Below are positions 20,809 to 30,443 of a stretch of DNA of 41,931 bases, one piece after another (the first letter of the stretch is position 1; each line of letters starts with the position of its first letter). The translations under genes and the position numbers were made by a program. Location of the stretch: the NCBI GenBank assembly GCA_903906635.1, contig CAIVLE010000014.1, positions 1-41,931 of the forward strand, in the 5' to 3' direction. Under the pieces are notes generated by a model. That model did no database searches, was not told the origin of the DNA, and saw only the letters and a program-made list of their open reading frames with translations. The stretch comes from an uncultured Burkholderiales bacterium. Its GTDB lineage: Bacteria > Pseudomonadota > Gammaproteobacteria > Burkholderiales > Burkholderiaceae_C.

Positions 20809-23544
20809 TTAAACCACCAGGTTGACCAAACGGCCTGGCACCACGATGACCTTCTTGGGCGCAGCCCCGTTGGCTTGCTTGGTGTAAGCCTCGCTCGCTA
20901 AGGCCGCGTGTTCAATCTCTTCTTTGGAGGCCGTGGCGCTGACGCGAACCGAACCACGCAGCTTGCCGTTGATTTGCAGCATGAGTTCAATCTCGTCGCG
21001 CAGCAAGGCCGACTCGTCCACTTCGGGCCATGCGGTATCGAGCAAGTCGCCCAAACGTGCGGCATAGCCCAATTGCGTCCACAGGTTGGCGCTGATGTGC
21101 GGGCAAGCGGGGTAGAGCAAGCGCAAGAGCACCGACATACCTTCACACAACGCGGCGGCATCGCCAGGGCTGCCATCGGACTTGAAATCTTCCATTGCGT
21201 TGAGCAACTTCATGCAGCCCGACACCACGGTGTTGTATTGCATGCGCTCGTAGTCGTAGCTGACTTGTTTGAGCACCAGGTGCAATTCGCGACGCAGATC
21301 TTTGGTCTCGGCGCGAGAGGCCGCCGAATTGACATCGGCTAACCCTGCAGCTTGCAGCGTGGCCTCGTGCTTGTGCGCAAAGTTCCACACCCGGCGCAAG
21401 AAGCGGTAGCTGCCTTCCACGGCCGCGTCGTTCCACTCCAGGGTCGCCTCGGGTGGCGCGGTGAACATGGTGTACAGGCGCGCGGTGTCTGCACCATATT
21501 TTTCGATCAGGTCTTGCGGATCGACGCCGTTGTTTTTGGACTTGGACATGGTGCCCACGCCCTCGTAGTCGATGGGCGTGCCCACAGGCAATTTGCCATC
21601 GCTGCTGTCAGCCGCGTTCTTGAGCTTGGCACCCACCACCTTGCCGGCCTCATCCAGCACATGCTCCACATCATGGGGCCAGAAATAGTCTTTGCCACCT
21701 TTGGCCGTGCGGCGAGAGTAGATGTGGTTGAGCACCATGCCTTGCGTGAGCAACTTGGTGAAGGGTTCGTCCACGGTAACGAGCCCCATGTCGCGCATGA
21801 CCTTGGTCCAAAAGCGCGCATACAGCAAGTGCAGGATGGCGTGTTCGATGCCCCCGATGTACTGATCCATACCGCTGCCGCCGCTGGCATGGTCAGCGTC
21901 GCGCATCCAGTAGTTAGTACCCTCAGCCACCATGTGGTCGGCATTGGTCGGATCGCAGTAGCGCATGAAATACCACGACGAATCCACAAAGGTGTCCATG
22001 GTGTCGGTCTCGCGGCGCGCAGGTTTGCCGCACACGGGGCAGGTCACCCCGGCGTGAAAACCTTCGTGTTTGTGCAAGGGGTTGCCCGAGCCGTCCGGAA
22101 TACAGTCTTGAGGCAGCACCACCGGCAGGTCTTTTTCGGGCACGGGGACCGCGCCGTGTTCGTCGCAATGGATGATGGGGATGGGCGTGCCCCAATAGCG
22201 CTGGCGACTCACGCCCCAGTCGCGCAAACGCCAGGTGGTTTTTTTCTCGCCCAGGCCCTTAGCCACCAACAAATCGGCCACTTTGTTCACCGCGTCTTTG
22301 AAGCGCAAGCCATCGAGTGCACCCGATTGAACGCACACACCAGCCTTGGTGGCGTACCACTCCTGCCAAGTCTTGGCGTCAAACGCAAGTCCAGCGACAT
22401 CGGCCACGACTTGTTGGATGGGCAGGTCGTATTTCAAAGCAAATGCAAAGTCACGCTCATCGTGCGCAGGCACACCCATCACAGCACCGTCGCCGTAAGA
22501 CATGAGCACATAGTTGCCCACCCACACTTGGACTTGCGCCCCGGTCAAAGGATGTGTGACCAACAAGCCTGTGTCCATGCCCTTTTTTTCTTGGGTGGCG
22601 AGTTCGGCTTCGGTGGTGCCACCGGTTTTGCACGCCTCAATGAACGAAGCCAACGCAGGGTTGCTAGCTGCAGCATGCAGCGCCAACGGGTGCTCGGGTG
22701 CCACGGCACAAAAGGTCACACCCATGATGGTGTCAGCACGCGTAGTAAACACGTACATCTTGCCCTCGCCAATCAAAGCGCCGTCGGCTCCCACAATGTC
22801 GTGCGTGAATGCAAAGCGCACGCCTTCGGATTTGCCAATCCAGTTTTCTTGCATCAAGCGCACTTTGTCGGGCCAGCCATTGAGCGTGGCGCGGTCGTTG
22901 CCGATTTGGACATGGTCCAACAACTCTGGGGCGTACTGGGTGATGTTGAGGTAGTAGCCAGGTATTTCGCGCTTCTCGACCACCGCACCCGTGCGCCAGC
23001 CTTTGCCATCGATCACCTGTTCGTTGGCCAACACGGTTTGGTCCACCGGGTCCCAGTTGACCACTTGGGTCTTGCGGTAGGCGATGCCTTTTTCGAGCAT
23101 CTTCAAAAACAACCACTGGTTCCACTTGTAATAAGTGGGGTCGCACGTGGCGACTTCGCGTGACCAGTCAATCGCCAAGCCCATGGCTTGCATTTGCTGC
23201 TTCATGTAAGCGATGTTGTCAAAGGTCCACTTGGCTGGTGGCACACCGTTTTTCAAGGCGGCGTTTTCAGCAGGCAACCCAAACGCATCCCAGCCCATGG
23301 GCATCAAGACGTTCCAGCCCTTCATGCGCAGGCTGCGCGTGAGCATGTCGTTGATGGTGTAGTTGCGCACATGCCCCATGTGCAACTTGCCACTGGGGTA
23401 GGGCAGCATGGAGCACGCGTAAAACTTCTTTTTGAGTTGGCCTTGTGCATCGCGTGCGTTTTCGCTCACGCGGTAGGCGTCGCGTTGGTTCCAAGCGGTC
23501 TGAACAGCGCGTTCGACCTCGGTGTGGTTGTATTTGTCTTGCAT
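20809..23544 (-). CDS. leuS: leucine--tRNA ligase
   Basis: [23 protein letters not shown]-region motif and [19 protein letters not shown] motif; start could also be 23556. Confidence 0.98.
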   Translation of the reverse strand: MQDKYNHTEVERAVQTAWNQRDAYRVSENARDAQGQLKKKFYACSMLPYPSGKLHMGHVRNYTINDMLTRSLRMKGWNVLMPMGWDAFGLPAENAALKNGVPPAKWTFDNIAYMKQQMQAMGLAIDWSREVATCDPTYYKWNQWLFLKMLEKGIAYRKTQVVNWDPVDQTVLANEQVIDGKGWRTGAVVEKREIPGYYLNITQYAPELLDHVQIGNDRATLNGWPDKVRLMQENWIGKSEGVRFAFTHDIVGADGALIGEGKMYVFTTRADTIMGVTFCAVAPEHPLALHAAASNPALASFIEACKTGGTTEAELATQEKKGMDTGLLVTHPLTGAQVQVWVGNYVLMSYGDGAVMGVPAHDERDFAFALKYDLPIQQVVADVAGLAFDAKTWQEWYATKAGVCVQSGALDGLRFKDAVNKVADLLVAKGLGEKKTTWRLRDWGVSRQRYWGTPIPIIHCDEHGAVPVPEKDLPVVLPQDCIPDGSGNPLHKHEGFHAGVTCPVCGKPARRETDTMDTFVDSSWYFMRYCDPTNADHMVAEGTNYWMRDADHASGGSGMDQYIGGIEHAILHLLYARFWTKVMRDMGLVTVDEPFTKLLTQGMVLNHIYSRRTAKGGKDYFWPHDVEHVLDEAGKVVGAKLKNAADSSDGKLPVGTPIDYEGVGTMSKSKNNGVDPQDLIEKYGADTARLYTMFTAPPEATLEWNDAAVEGSYRFLRRVWNFAHKHEATLQAAGLADVNSAASRAETKDLRRELHLVLKQVSYDYERMQYNTVVSGCMKLLNAMEDFKSDGSPGDAAALCEGMSVLLRLLYPACPHISANLWTQLGYAARLGDLLDTAWPEVDESALLRDEIELMLQINGKLRGSVRVSATASKEEIEHAALASEAYTKQANGAAPKKVIVVPGRLVNLVV

Positions 23545-23614
23545 GGGGTCGGTCATAAAACCCTGCGCGAACACAGGGTGCGTCGCCAGTGTCACCGGCG
23601 GGAATGATTCGATT

Positions 23615-24064
23615 TTAGGGCTTGGGCGCGCTCGGCTTGCGCTGGGTGACAAAGCCCATCCGATTCAGCCCAGCCAATTGCGCCAAGTCCATCACCTCGA
23701 CCACGCGACCATAAGGCACTTGGGTGTCGGCTTGGAGTTGAACTTCAGGCAACTCGGCCTGGCCAGCGGCTATCGACTGCGCGGCACGAGCCTTCAAGGC
23801 CTGCGCCAATGCGTCCAGCGACATGGATTGATCGTCCAAGAACACTTGGCCCTGTGCGTCAACACTCAAGCGCACCGCCTGCGCCGCGGCGCTGGTTGAG
23901 GCACCTTGCGCTTGTGGCAAATCCAACTTCAACGCACTGCCCAGCAAGGGCGCCGTCAGGATGAAGATGACCAAGAGCACCATCATCACGTCGACCAGTG
24001 GCGTGACGTTGATCTCACTCATAGGCGCTTGCCCGGGTGTGCGTTCAAAGCGACCGAAGGCCAT
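23615..24064 (-). CDS. exbD: ExbD/TolR family biopolymer transport protein
   Basis: [26 protein letters not shown]. Confidence 0.93.
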   Translation of the reverse strand: MAFGRFERTPGQAPMSEINVTPLVDVMMVLLVIFILTAPLLGSALKLDLPQAQGASTSAAAQAVRLSVDAQGQVFLDDQSMSLDALAQALKARAAQSIAAGQAELPEVQLQADTQVPYGRVVEVMDLAQLAGLNRMGFVTQRKPSAPKP

Positions 24065-24691
24065 TCACAGGGTCCTTAAATCGTAGGCAAAGCCTTCCAG
24101 CTCTTGCTCGACGCGGTTGATCACGCGGCCCATGACGTTAAAGGCCAACACCGCAGGCAGCGCCACTGCCAAACCTGCCGCGGTCATGATGAGTGCCTCG
24201 CCCACGGGGCCCGCCACCCGCTCCATGGTGAGTGGGGTCGCCTGCGCCATGCCGGCCAAGGCAAGGTAAATACCCCACACGGTGCCTAGCAACCCCAAAA
24301 AGGGCGCCGTCGCCCCAACGCTGGCTAGCAGCACTTGTCCGGCTTGCAATCGATGCAGCACCTGGTGCAAGGCATCGCGCAACACACGGGTGCGTTGTGC
24401 CGCCCTATCGCCCTGCGCCCCTAAAGTTCCCGGCATGAGGTTCTGATAAGCCTGAGCCAAAGGCAACAACACCCGCAGAGGGTCCATGCCAGCCAGCACC
24501 ACCAGCGCTTGAGAAAAATCAGGGGCTTGCCAAAAAGCAGCTTTGGCCATGGCCAGGTTCGCATGAACGCGTCGCAACAGCCAAGTTTTGTAAACAATGA
24601 CGCTCCAACTGGCGACCGACATGGCCAAGAGCAATAGGGCCAACGTGACACTCAAGACATCGTGGCCCAAGGTCAACGACATGGCGCTCAC
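24065..24691 (-). CDS. exbB: MotA/TolQ/ExbB proton channel family protein
   Basis: [45 protein letters not shown]. Confidence 0.93.
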   Translation of the reverse strand: MSAMSLTLGHDVLSVTLALLLLAMSVASWSVIVYKTWLLRRVHANLAMAKAAFWQAPDFSQALVVLAGMDPLRVLLPLAQAYQNLMPGTLGAQGDRAAQRTRVLRDALHQVLHRLQAGQVLLASVGATAPFLGLLGTVWGIYLALAGMAQATPLTMERVAGPVGEALIMTAAGLAVALPAVLAFNVMGRVINRVEQELEGFAYDLRTL

Positions 24692-25506
24692 CGCAAATTC
24701 AAGACATCGAACATGTCAAACAGGCCATGGCTCTGGCCCGCCAAAAAGCGCGCAGCACGCAAGCTGCCTTGGGCGTAGGTTGCACGGCTGGAGGATTTAT
24801 GGGTCACCTCGATGCGCTCGCCCGTGCCGGCAAACAAGACCGTGTGGTCGCCCACGATGTCCCCGCCGCGAATGGTGGCAAAACCGATGGTGGAGGGGTC
24901 ACGCTCACCGGTGTGACCGAAGCGCTCATAGACCGCACAGTCTTTCAAGTCACGCCCCAGGGCTTGGGCGATCACTTCGCCCATCTTCAACGCGGTGCCC
25001 GAGGGTGCGTCTACTTTGTGGCGGTGGTGAGCTTCGATGATCTCGATGTCATAGCCCGTGGGCATGGCCTGAGCGGCCATTTGCAGCAGCTTCAAGGTCA
25101 CATTCACGCCCACGCTCATGTTGGGGGCCATCACGATGGCAATGTCTTGGGCGGCAGCGGCAATTTCTGCTTTCTGTGCCTCAGTGAACCCGGTGGTGCC
25201 GATGACCAGCTTGACCCCCAGTTCTCTGCAAACGGCCAAATGGGCCATGGTGCCCTCGGGGCGGGTGAAGTCGATCAAGACTTGGCTGTGTTGCAAGCCC
25301 GTCCGCATGTTTGACTCAATGGTCACGCCGCTGGCTTGCCCTAAAAATCCGGTGGCATCGTTGCCAATGCCTGGGCTGGATGGCACATCCAACGCGCCGC
25401 TCAGGCGCAAGTCATCGGCTTGGCGAACGGCTTCAATGAGCATTTGGCCCATGCGGCCACTGGCTCCAGCAATGGCAATGTTCAAAGACGAAGTGGAATG
25501 AGCCAT
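24688..25506 (-). CDS. dapB: 4-hydroxy-tetrahydrodipicolinate reductase
   Basis: [37 protein letters not shown]. Confidence 0.97.
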   Translation of the reverse strand: MAHSTSSLNIAIAGASGRMGQMLIEAVRQADDLRLSGALDVPSSPGIGNDATGFLGQASGVTIESNMRTGLQHSQVLIDFTRPEGTMAHLAVCRELGVKLVIGTTGFTEAQKAEIAAAAQDIAIVMAPNMSVGVNVTLKLLQMAAQAMPTGYDIEIIEAHHRHKVDAPSGTALKMGEVIAQALGRDLKDCAVYERFGHTGERDPSTIGFATIRGGDIVGDHTVLFAGTGERIEVTHKSSSRATYAQGSLRAARFLAGQSHGLFDMFDVLNLR

Positions 25507-25509
25507 GGT

Positions 25510-26043
25510 TTACTGACTTTCAAGCGGAGGGTAGCTGCCTTCAACCTTGACAGGTGCAATGACGTTGGCAGGCACAGCCTTGGGAGGGAACTTCGACAGC
25601 GCATCTTCGCTGGCGACCAAATTGGGCGTTCTAGGCGCAGGTCGACGGGTGTCCACCTTGGCGGCAAATTCCGCCTCAGTCGGCAAGGGGTCGCCCTCAA
25701 TCCGATCGAGTACACCGTTGATGAAAAATACACTCAAATGGCGTTGTTGGGGCTCGGCGCCTTGACGTCGGATGGTGAAAGCGTAGTCCCAACGGTCGGC
25801 ATGAAAAAGGCTGGTGACCAAAGGGGTGCCCAAAATATCGCGCACGGCTTGGCGGGGCATGCCGATGCGCAGGGCCTGCACCTGCTCTCGCGAGACAAAA
25901 TTACCTTGGACCACCTCGGCGCGGTAGGGGGTAATCCAACTTGAGCAAGCTGACACACCGAGGCCTGCGATCAACACGAGGGTGACCCAAGTGAGTCGCA
26001 AAACAAAGCGCTGATTGAAGGCTTTTCGACAGAATTCAAACAT
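25510..26043 (-). CDS. bamE: outer membrane protein assembly factor BamE
   Basis: Lipobox GVSACSS, GNFVSREQVQALRIGMPRQAVRDILGTPLVTSLFHADRWDYAF. Confidence 0.95.
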   Translation of the reverse strand: MFEFCRKAFNQRFVLRLTWVTLVLIAGLGVSACSSWITPYRAEVVQGNFVSREQVQALRIGMPRQAVRDILGTPLVTSLFHADRWDYAFTIRRQGAEPQQRHLSVFFINGVLDRIEGDPLPTEAEFAAKVDTRRPAPRTPNLVASEDALSKFPPKAVPANVIAPVKVEGSYPPLESQ

Positions 26044-26126
26044 GGTGTGAAAGGCCGAAATGGGCGGTAAGGATATGATCAGTTCATTGTAGCGGGCAGC
26101 TATTGAACTCGACTTGGAAACCCATC

Positions 26127-26579
26127 ATGGCACACGCTGACGACCTCAAAAGCATTGGCCTCAAGGCCACCTTACCGCGGCTGAAAATCTTGGAGCTGTT
26201 TCAGCGCGGCACCCAGCGCCACATGACAGCGGAAGATGTGTACCGCCACATGCTGACACAAAACATCGACATCGGCTTAGCCACGGTGTACAGGGTGTTG
26301 ATGCAGTTCGAACAGGCTGACATTCTCAAACGCAGTCATTTTGAGAGTGAGCGGGCGGTGTACGAGCTCAACGAAGGCGAGCATCACGACCATTTGGTGT
26401 GTCTCGATTGCGGGCGGGTCGAGGAATTTCACGACCCCGAGATTGAAGCCCTTCAAATCAAAGTAGCCAAAAAACAAGGCTTTGAAATTGCCGATCATGC
26501 GCTCAGTTTGTATGCGCATTGCCGCAAAAAAGTCTGCCCTCACCGCCCCCCGAAGGCCGCCGCCGTGAAAAACGTGTGA
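26127..26579 (+). CDS. fur: ferric uptake regulator Fur
   Basis: LKSIGLKATLPRLKILELFQ, HHDHLVCLDCGRVEEF, LYAHCRKKVCPHR. Confidence 0.96.
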   Translation: MAHADDLKSIGLKATLPRLKILELFQRGTQRHMTAEDVYRHMLTQNIDIGLATVYRVLMQFEQADILKRSHFESERAVYELNEGEHHDHLVCLDCGRVEEFHDPEIEALQIKVAKKQGFEIADHALSLYAHCRKKVCPHRPPKAAAVKNV

Positions 26580-26580
26580 C

Positions 26581-27525
26581 TTAGGACTCCATGGCGCGGC
26601 GATGCCGAGCGATGAATTCTTGGTAAGTGTCCACCCCACGCAACTGCAAAATAGAGTTACGCACCGCAGCCTCGACCAACACCGCGATGTTGCGCCCTGC
26701 AACCACTTGAATCACCACTTTGCGCACCGGCACACCCAACACGTCTTGGGTCAGTGGCTCATGGGGTAAGCGCTCGTAATCGCGCTCCAAGGTTTCTTTG
26801 CGAACCAAGTGAACGATGAGTTTGAGGCGCATTTTGCGGCGCACCGCTGTTTCGCCAAAAATGGCCCGAATGTCGAGCAAGCCGATGCCCCGCACCTCTA
26901 GCAAGTTTTGCAACAACTCGGGGCAACGCCCCTCAATGGTGGCTTGGTTGATGCGAAACAAATCAACCGCGTCATCTGCCACCAACCCATTGCCTCGGGA
27001 GATGAGCTCCAAGCCCAGCTCACTTTTGCCCAAGCCAGACTCACCGGTGATCATCACACCCAGGCCCAGAATGTCCATGAACACACCATGCATCGAGGTG
27101 CGGTCGGCGAAGTGTTTGGACAAATAGGCCCGCAGCACGTCAATCACAAAGGCGGCCGACTCTTGGGTTGCAAACATGGGCAATTGAGCCCGCTCACACA
27201 TGGCGCGCAATTCATCGGGGGCGTGTTGCCCATCGGCCAGTACCAAAAAAGGCGGCTCTAAGGTGACGATGCGCGCCACGCGGCGCGCGCAATCGGCTGC
27301 ATTGCCTTTGGTGATGTAGGCAATTTCGCGTTCACCCAAAATTTGTACACGGTAGGGGTGGATGTAATTGAGGTACCCGACCAAATCGGCCCCAGAGCGT
27401 GCCGCGCGCACAGCCACCTCATCAAATGGCCGCTCGGAAGCGCTCAAACCGGCCACCCACTCCCAGCGCAGCTTGCCGCGAAACTCTTCAAACAAAACGT
27501 CAGCGCTGATGACGGTAGGTTTCAA
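26581..27525 (-). CDS. hprK: HPr kinase/phosphorylase
   Basis: [34 protein letters not shown] Walker A region. Best start is TTG at 27525 (M)[17 protein letters not shown]. Confidence 0.95.
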   Translation of the reverse strand: MKPTVISADVLFEEFRGKLRWEWVAGLSASERPFDEVAVRAARSGADLVGYLNYIHPYRVQILGEREIAYITKGNAADCARRVARIVTLEPPFLVLADGQHAPDELRAMCERAQLPMFATQESAAFVIDVLRAYLSKHFADRTSMHGVFMDILGLGVMITGESGLGKSELGLELISRGNGLVADDAVDLFRINQATIEGRCPELLQNLLEVRGIGLLDIRAIFGETAVRRKMRLKLIVHLVRKETLERDYERLPHEPLTQDVLGVPVRKVVIQVVAGRNIAVLVEAAVRNSILQLRGVDTYQEFIARHRRAMES

Positions 27526-27986
27526 AACGACACCGCGTTCCAGGTTGAAATGATGCGGTGTAACTCGACCGCATCGTTGCAAGACTTGATGGTTTCTCGC
27601 AAAGCTGTGTCACTCAACAACTCGGCGATTTCCGACAAAATTTCAAGATGCTTTTGGGTTGATGCTTCAGGCACCAACAAAAAGATCAGCAAGTTCACAG
27701 GCTGCTCATCGGGGGCGTCAAATCCAATCGGCTGCCCAAGTTGAAACACAGCCGCCATGGGAGACTTGAGACCTTTGATGCGACCGTGGGGAATGGCCAC
27801 GCCATGCCCCAATCCGGTCGAGCCCAATCTTTCTCGGGCGAACAAGCTGTCTGCCACCAAGGCGCGGTTCAAGCCATGCAGGCTCTCAAACAAAAGCCCC
27901 GCCTCTTCAAAAGCGCGTTTTTTGCTGGTGACCTCCATGTTCACAAGCACTTGTGTCGGAGGCAAGATGGTGGCGAGTCGGTTCAT
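27522..27986 (-). CDS. ptsN: PTS IIA-like nitrogen regulatory protein PtsN
   Basis: [47 protein letters not shown]. Confidence 0.95.
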   Translation of the reverse strand: MNRLATILPPTQVLVNMEVTSKKRAFEEAGLLFESLHGLNRALVADSLFARERLGSTGLGHGVAIPHGRIKGLKSPMAAVFQLGQPIGFDAPDEQPVNLLIFLLVPEASTQKHLEILSEIAELLSDTALRETIKSCNDAVELHRIISTWNAVSF

Positions 27987-28033
27987 GGTTGTGCGGCAGA
28001 TTATGCACCTGCTGAAAACCCTATTCCAAAACG

Positions 28034-28062
28034 CAAAAACCGCCGGTTGAAGGCGGTTTTTG
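28034..28062 (-). terminator. rho-independent terminator downstream of hpf
   Basis: Perfect 11-bp stem caaaaaccgcc/ggcggtttttg with 7-nt loop; T-run on the minus-strand transcript, between hpf stop and ptsN start. Confidence 0.8.
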
Positions 28063-28084
28063 AATCGTTTTGAACTAATTCACA

Positions 28085-28414
28085 TCACATCAGCCGCTTG
28101 GGGCTTTCATGGTGATGGCTTTGCAAGCGGTCTTTGTGACGGACCACTTGTCGATCCAGTTTGTCGACCAAGTCGTCAACCGCGGCATACAAATCTTCGT
28201 GAGCAGACTCGGCAAACATGTCGCTGCCTTTGACGTGAATATTGCATTCGGCTTTTTGTCGCCCCTCTTTTTCTTTTTGGTTTTCAATGCTCAACAACAC
28301 CTTCACATCCACCACTTGGTCGAAATGTCGGGTGATGCGATCCAACTTACCGGTCACGTAACTGCGCAAAGCAGGGGTGATTTCTAGGTGGTGACCGCTG
28401 ATCGTCAAATTCAT
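28085..28414 (-). CDS. hpf: ribosome hibernation promoting factor (HPF/RaiA family, short form)
   Basis: [39 protein letters not shown]. Confidence 0.95.
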   Translation of the reverse strand: MNLTISGHHLEITPALRSYVTGKLDRITRHFDQVVDVKVLLSIENQKEKEGRQKAECNIHVKGSDMFAESAHEDLYAAVDDLVDKLDRQVVRHKDRLQSHHHESPKRLM

Positions 28415-28581
28415 AAGAGACTCCTTTGGTGTATTGGCAGTTTCACTATGCGCCCTGCGCTGTAAAAAGGCAATGGGTTGAACTCAAAGAAACTCAAAAA
28501 AGATGCCCCGGAAAAACCCCTAAGCCACCGCGTGCAATGCCATAATTGAGCTTCTTTAACAGCGGAGCGATCTCCTTGGAA

Positions 28582-28693
28582 ACCTACCCTAGTTGGTAGC
28601 TTTCGAGTCTTTGATGGCCTTGGGTGCCGCCCTGATTCGAAAGCTGCTGTATTTCACACCTTCGAACTCCGGTGCACACACACCTCGCTTGCC
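28582..28693 (+). promoter_or_regulatory. structured corA 5' leader candidate with competing hairpins
   Basis: ctacc (28584-28588)/ggtag (28595-28599) competes with agctttcga (28598-28606)/tcgaaagct (28637-28645), a perfect 9-bp inverted repeat. Confidence 0.4.
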
Positions 28694-29680
28694 ATGCTCA
28701 ATATTTTCACGCTGGCCAACGGCCGTCTCTTTCAAGAAGAGATCGAGTCGCTGGAAGAACTCTCTAAATTTCAACCGATCTGGGTGGACCTTGAAGCTCC
28801 TACGCTTGAAGAAAAGCGGTGGATCAAACAATACTACGGACTGTCCATTCCTGAAGACGCGATGGACGAGGACATTGAAGAGTCCGCCCGTTTTTACGAA
28901 GAAGACAACGGTGAATTGCACATTCGCAGTGACTTTTTGATCGCTGACGAAGACGAGCCTCGCACCGTGCGTGTGGCGTTCATCTTGAACCAAAACAACA
29001 ACGCCCTCAAAAGCCGTGGCGTGTTGTTCTCCATCCACGACGAAGACGTTCCGGTGTTTCGCTTGCTGCGCATGCGCGCACGCCGTGCACCGGGCTTGAT
29101 CGAGGACGCCAAAGAGGTACTGCTTAAATTGTTTGACGCCGATGCTGAGTATTCAGCAGACACCTTGGAAGGCATTTATGACCAGCTGGAGAAAGCCGGC
29201 AAGTTGGTGCTGGCAGAAGACGTGACCGACGTGTTGGCCGGTGAAGTGCTGGGTGCGATCGCACGCCAAGAAGACTTGAATGGGCGCATTCGTCGCAACG
29301 TCATGGACACCCGCCGTGCGGTGAGCTTCATGATGCGCTCACGCATGCTCAATGCCGAGCAGTTTGAAGAAGCTCGCCAAATCTTGCGCGACATTGAGTC
29401 GCTGGACAACCACACCGCATTTTTGTTTGACAAGATCAACTTCTTGATGGACGCCACGGTGGGTTTCATCAACATCAACCAAAACAAGATCATCAAAATC
29501 TTCTCTGTGGCCAGTGTGGCGCTACTACCCCCCACCTTGATTGCCAGCATCTACGGCATGAACTTTCAGTACATGCCTGAGCTTGACAAGGCCTGGGGCT
29601 ATCCCTTTGCCCTGGCCTTGATGATCAGCAGTGCGGTGGTGCCGATGTGGTATTTCCGCAAACGCGGCTGGCTCAAATGA
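28694..29680 (+). CDS. corA: CorA family magnesium/cobalt transporter
   Basis: IYGMNFQYMPE GMN motif and two C-terminal TM segments. Confidence 0.95.
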   Translation: MLNIFTLANGRLFQEEIESLEELSKFQPIWVDLEAPTLEEKRWIKQYYGLSIPEDAMDEDIEESARFYEEDNGELHIRSDFLIADEDEPRTVRVAFILNQNNNALKSRGVLFSIHDEDVPVFRLLRMRARRAPGLIEDAKEVLLKLFDADAEYSADTLEGIYDQLEKAGKLVLAEDVTDVLAGEVLGAIARQEDLNGRIRRNVMDTRRAVSFMMRSRMLNAEQFEEARQILRDIESLDNHTAFLFDKINFLMDATVGFININQNKIIKIFSVASVALLPPTLIASIYGMNFQYMPELDKAWGYPFALALMISSAVVPMWYFRKRGWLK

Positions 29681-29684
29681 GCCA

Positions 29685-30443
29685 TCAACGCGGCAAGTGA
29701 CGCAGCAAGCGGTCCAACACGGCTGCGCTGTAACTGCTGGCAATGCTGTGGATGAATTGCGCAAAGTCCACATGGGCTGCATCGTCGGCGCGGTCTGAAA
29801 TGGTCCGCACCGCAGCCATCGGTACGCCGTAGTCGTGGCAGACCTGCGCCATGGCAGCGCACTCCATCTCCACCGCCAAAGCATGCGGCAAGCGACGTTG
29901 CAACTCAGCACTGTCCGCGCTTTGAGAGATGAAGCGGTCACCGCTGATCACCAAACCATGGTGCACACGCGCTTGCGCCAAATCGATCTTGAGCCAATCT
30001 TGCCGCGGCAAACTCTGCACCACATCCTGGAGTGCCAACGCGGCCGACTGCAACAATGCCTCGCGCAATGAAGCGTCCACTTGAAAACAGCTCAGGCCCG
30101 TGAGGGGAACTTCATGACGCGCAAACAAAGGGGAGGCATCCATGTCGTGCTGCATGAACGCGTCGGCAACCACCACATCGCCCACTTTCACCTGGGGCCC
30201 CAAGCCGCCGGCCACGCCTGTGAACACCACACGGTTGACGCCAAAACGCTCAATCAGCACCGTCGTGGTGGTGGCCGCAGCCACTTTACCGATGCGCGAA
30301 AGCACAGCCACCACCTCATGGCCGTGCCAGTGGCCGATCCAAAACTCCCGCCCGGCCACCACGGTTTTGCTCTCATCGGGCATGCGCGCCAGCACTGCCG
30401 CCAGCTCCTCGTGCATGGCGCTGACAAGGGCCAAACGGCTCAT
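29685..30443 (-). CDS. mtnN: 5'-methylthioadenosine/S-adenosylhomocysteine nucleosidase
   Basis: ALVSAMHEELAAVLARM, VVFTGVAGGLGPQVKVGDVVVAD, AVEMECAAMAQVCHDYGVP. Confidence 0.93.
   Translation of the reverse strand: MSRLALVSAMHEELAAVLARMPDESKTVVAGREFWIGHWHGHEVVAVLSRIGKVAAATTTTVLIERFGVNRVVFTGVAGGLGPQVKVGDVVVADAFMQHDMDASPLFARHEVPLTGLSCFQVDASLREALLQSAALALQDVVQSLPRQDWLKIDLAQARVHHGLVISGDRFISQSADSAELQRRLPHALAVEMECAAMAQVCHDYGVPMAAVRTISDRADDAAHVDFAQFIHSIASSYSAAVLDRLLRHLPR

Noticed and set aside
21352-23163. 603-aa + strand ORF in the ORF track
   Set aside because: Entirely antisense to leuS, which has unambiguous synthetase motifs; His/Arg/Gln-rich composition is typical of a shadow ORF in GC-rich DNA.
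26044-26126. Fur box in the bamE/fur divergent region
   Set aside because: gatatgatcagttcattg has only partial similarity to the 19-bp consensus; too weak to report.
28415-28560. RpoN (-24/-12) promoter upstream of hpf
   Set aside because: TGGCATTGCA on the minus strand lacks the correct spacing for TGGCAC-N5-TTGC.
29670-29683. ggctca-aa-tgagcc hairpin over the corA stop codon
   Set aside because: Only 6 bp with a 2-nt loop and no T-run; likely chance and not a terminator.
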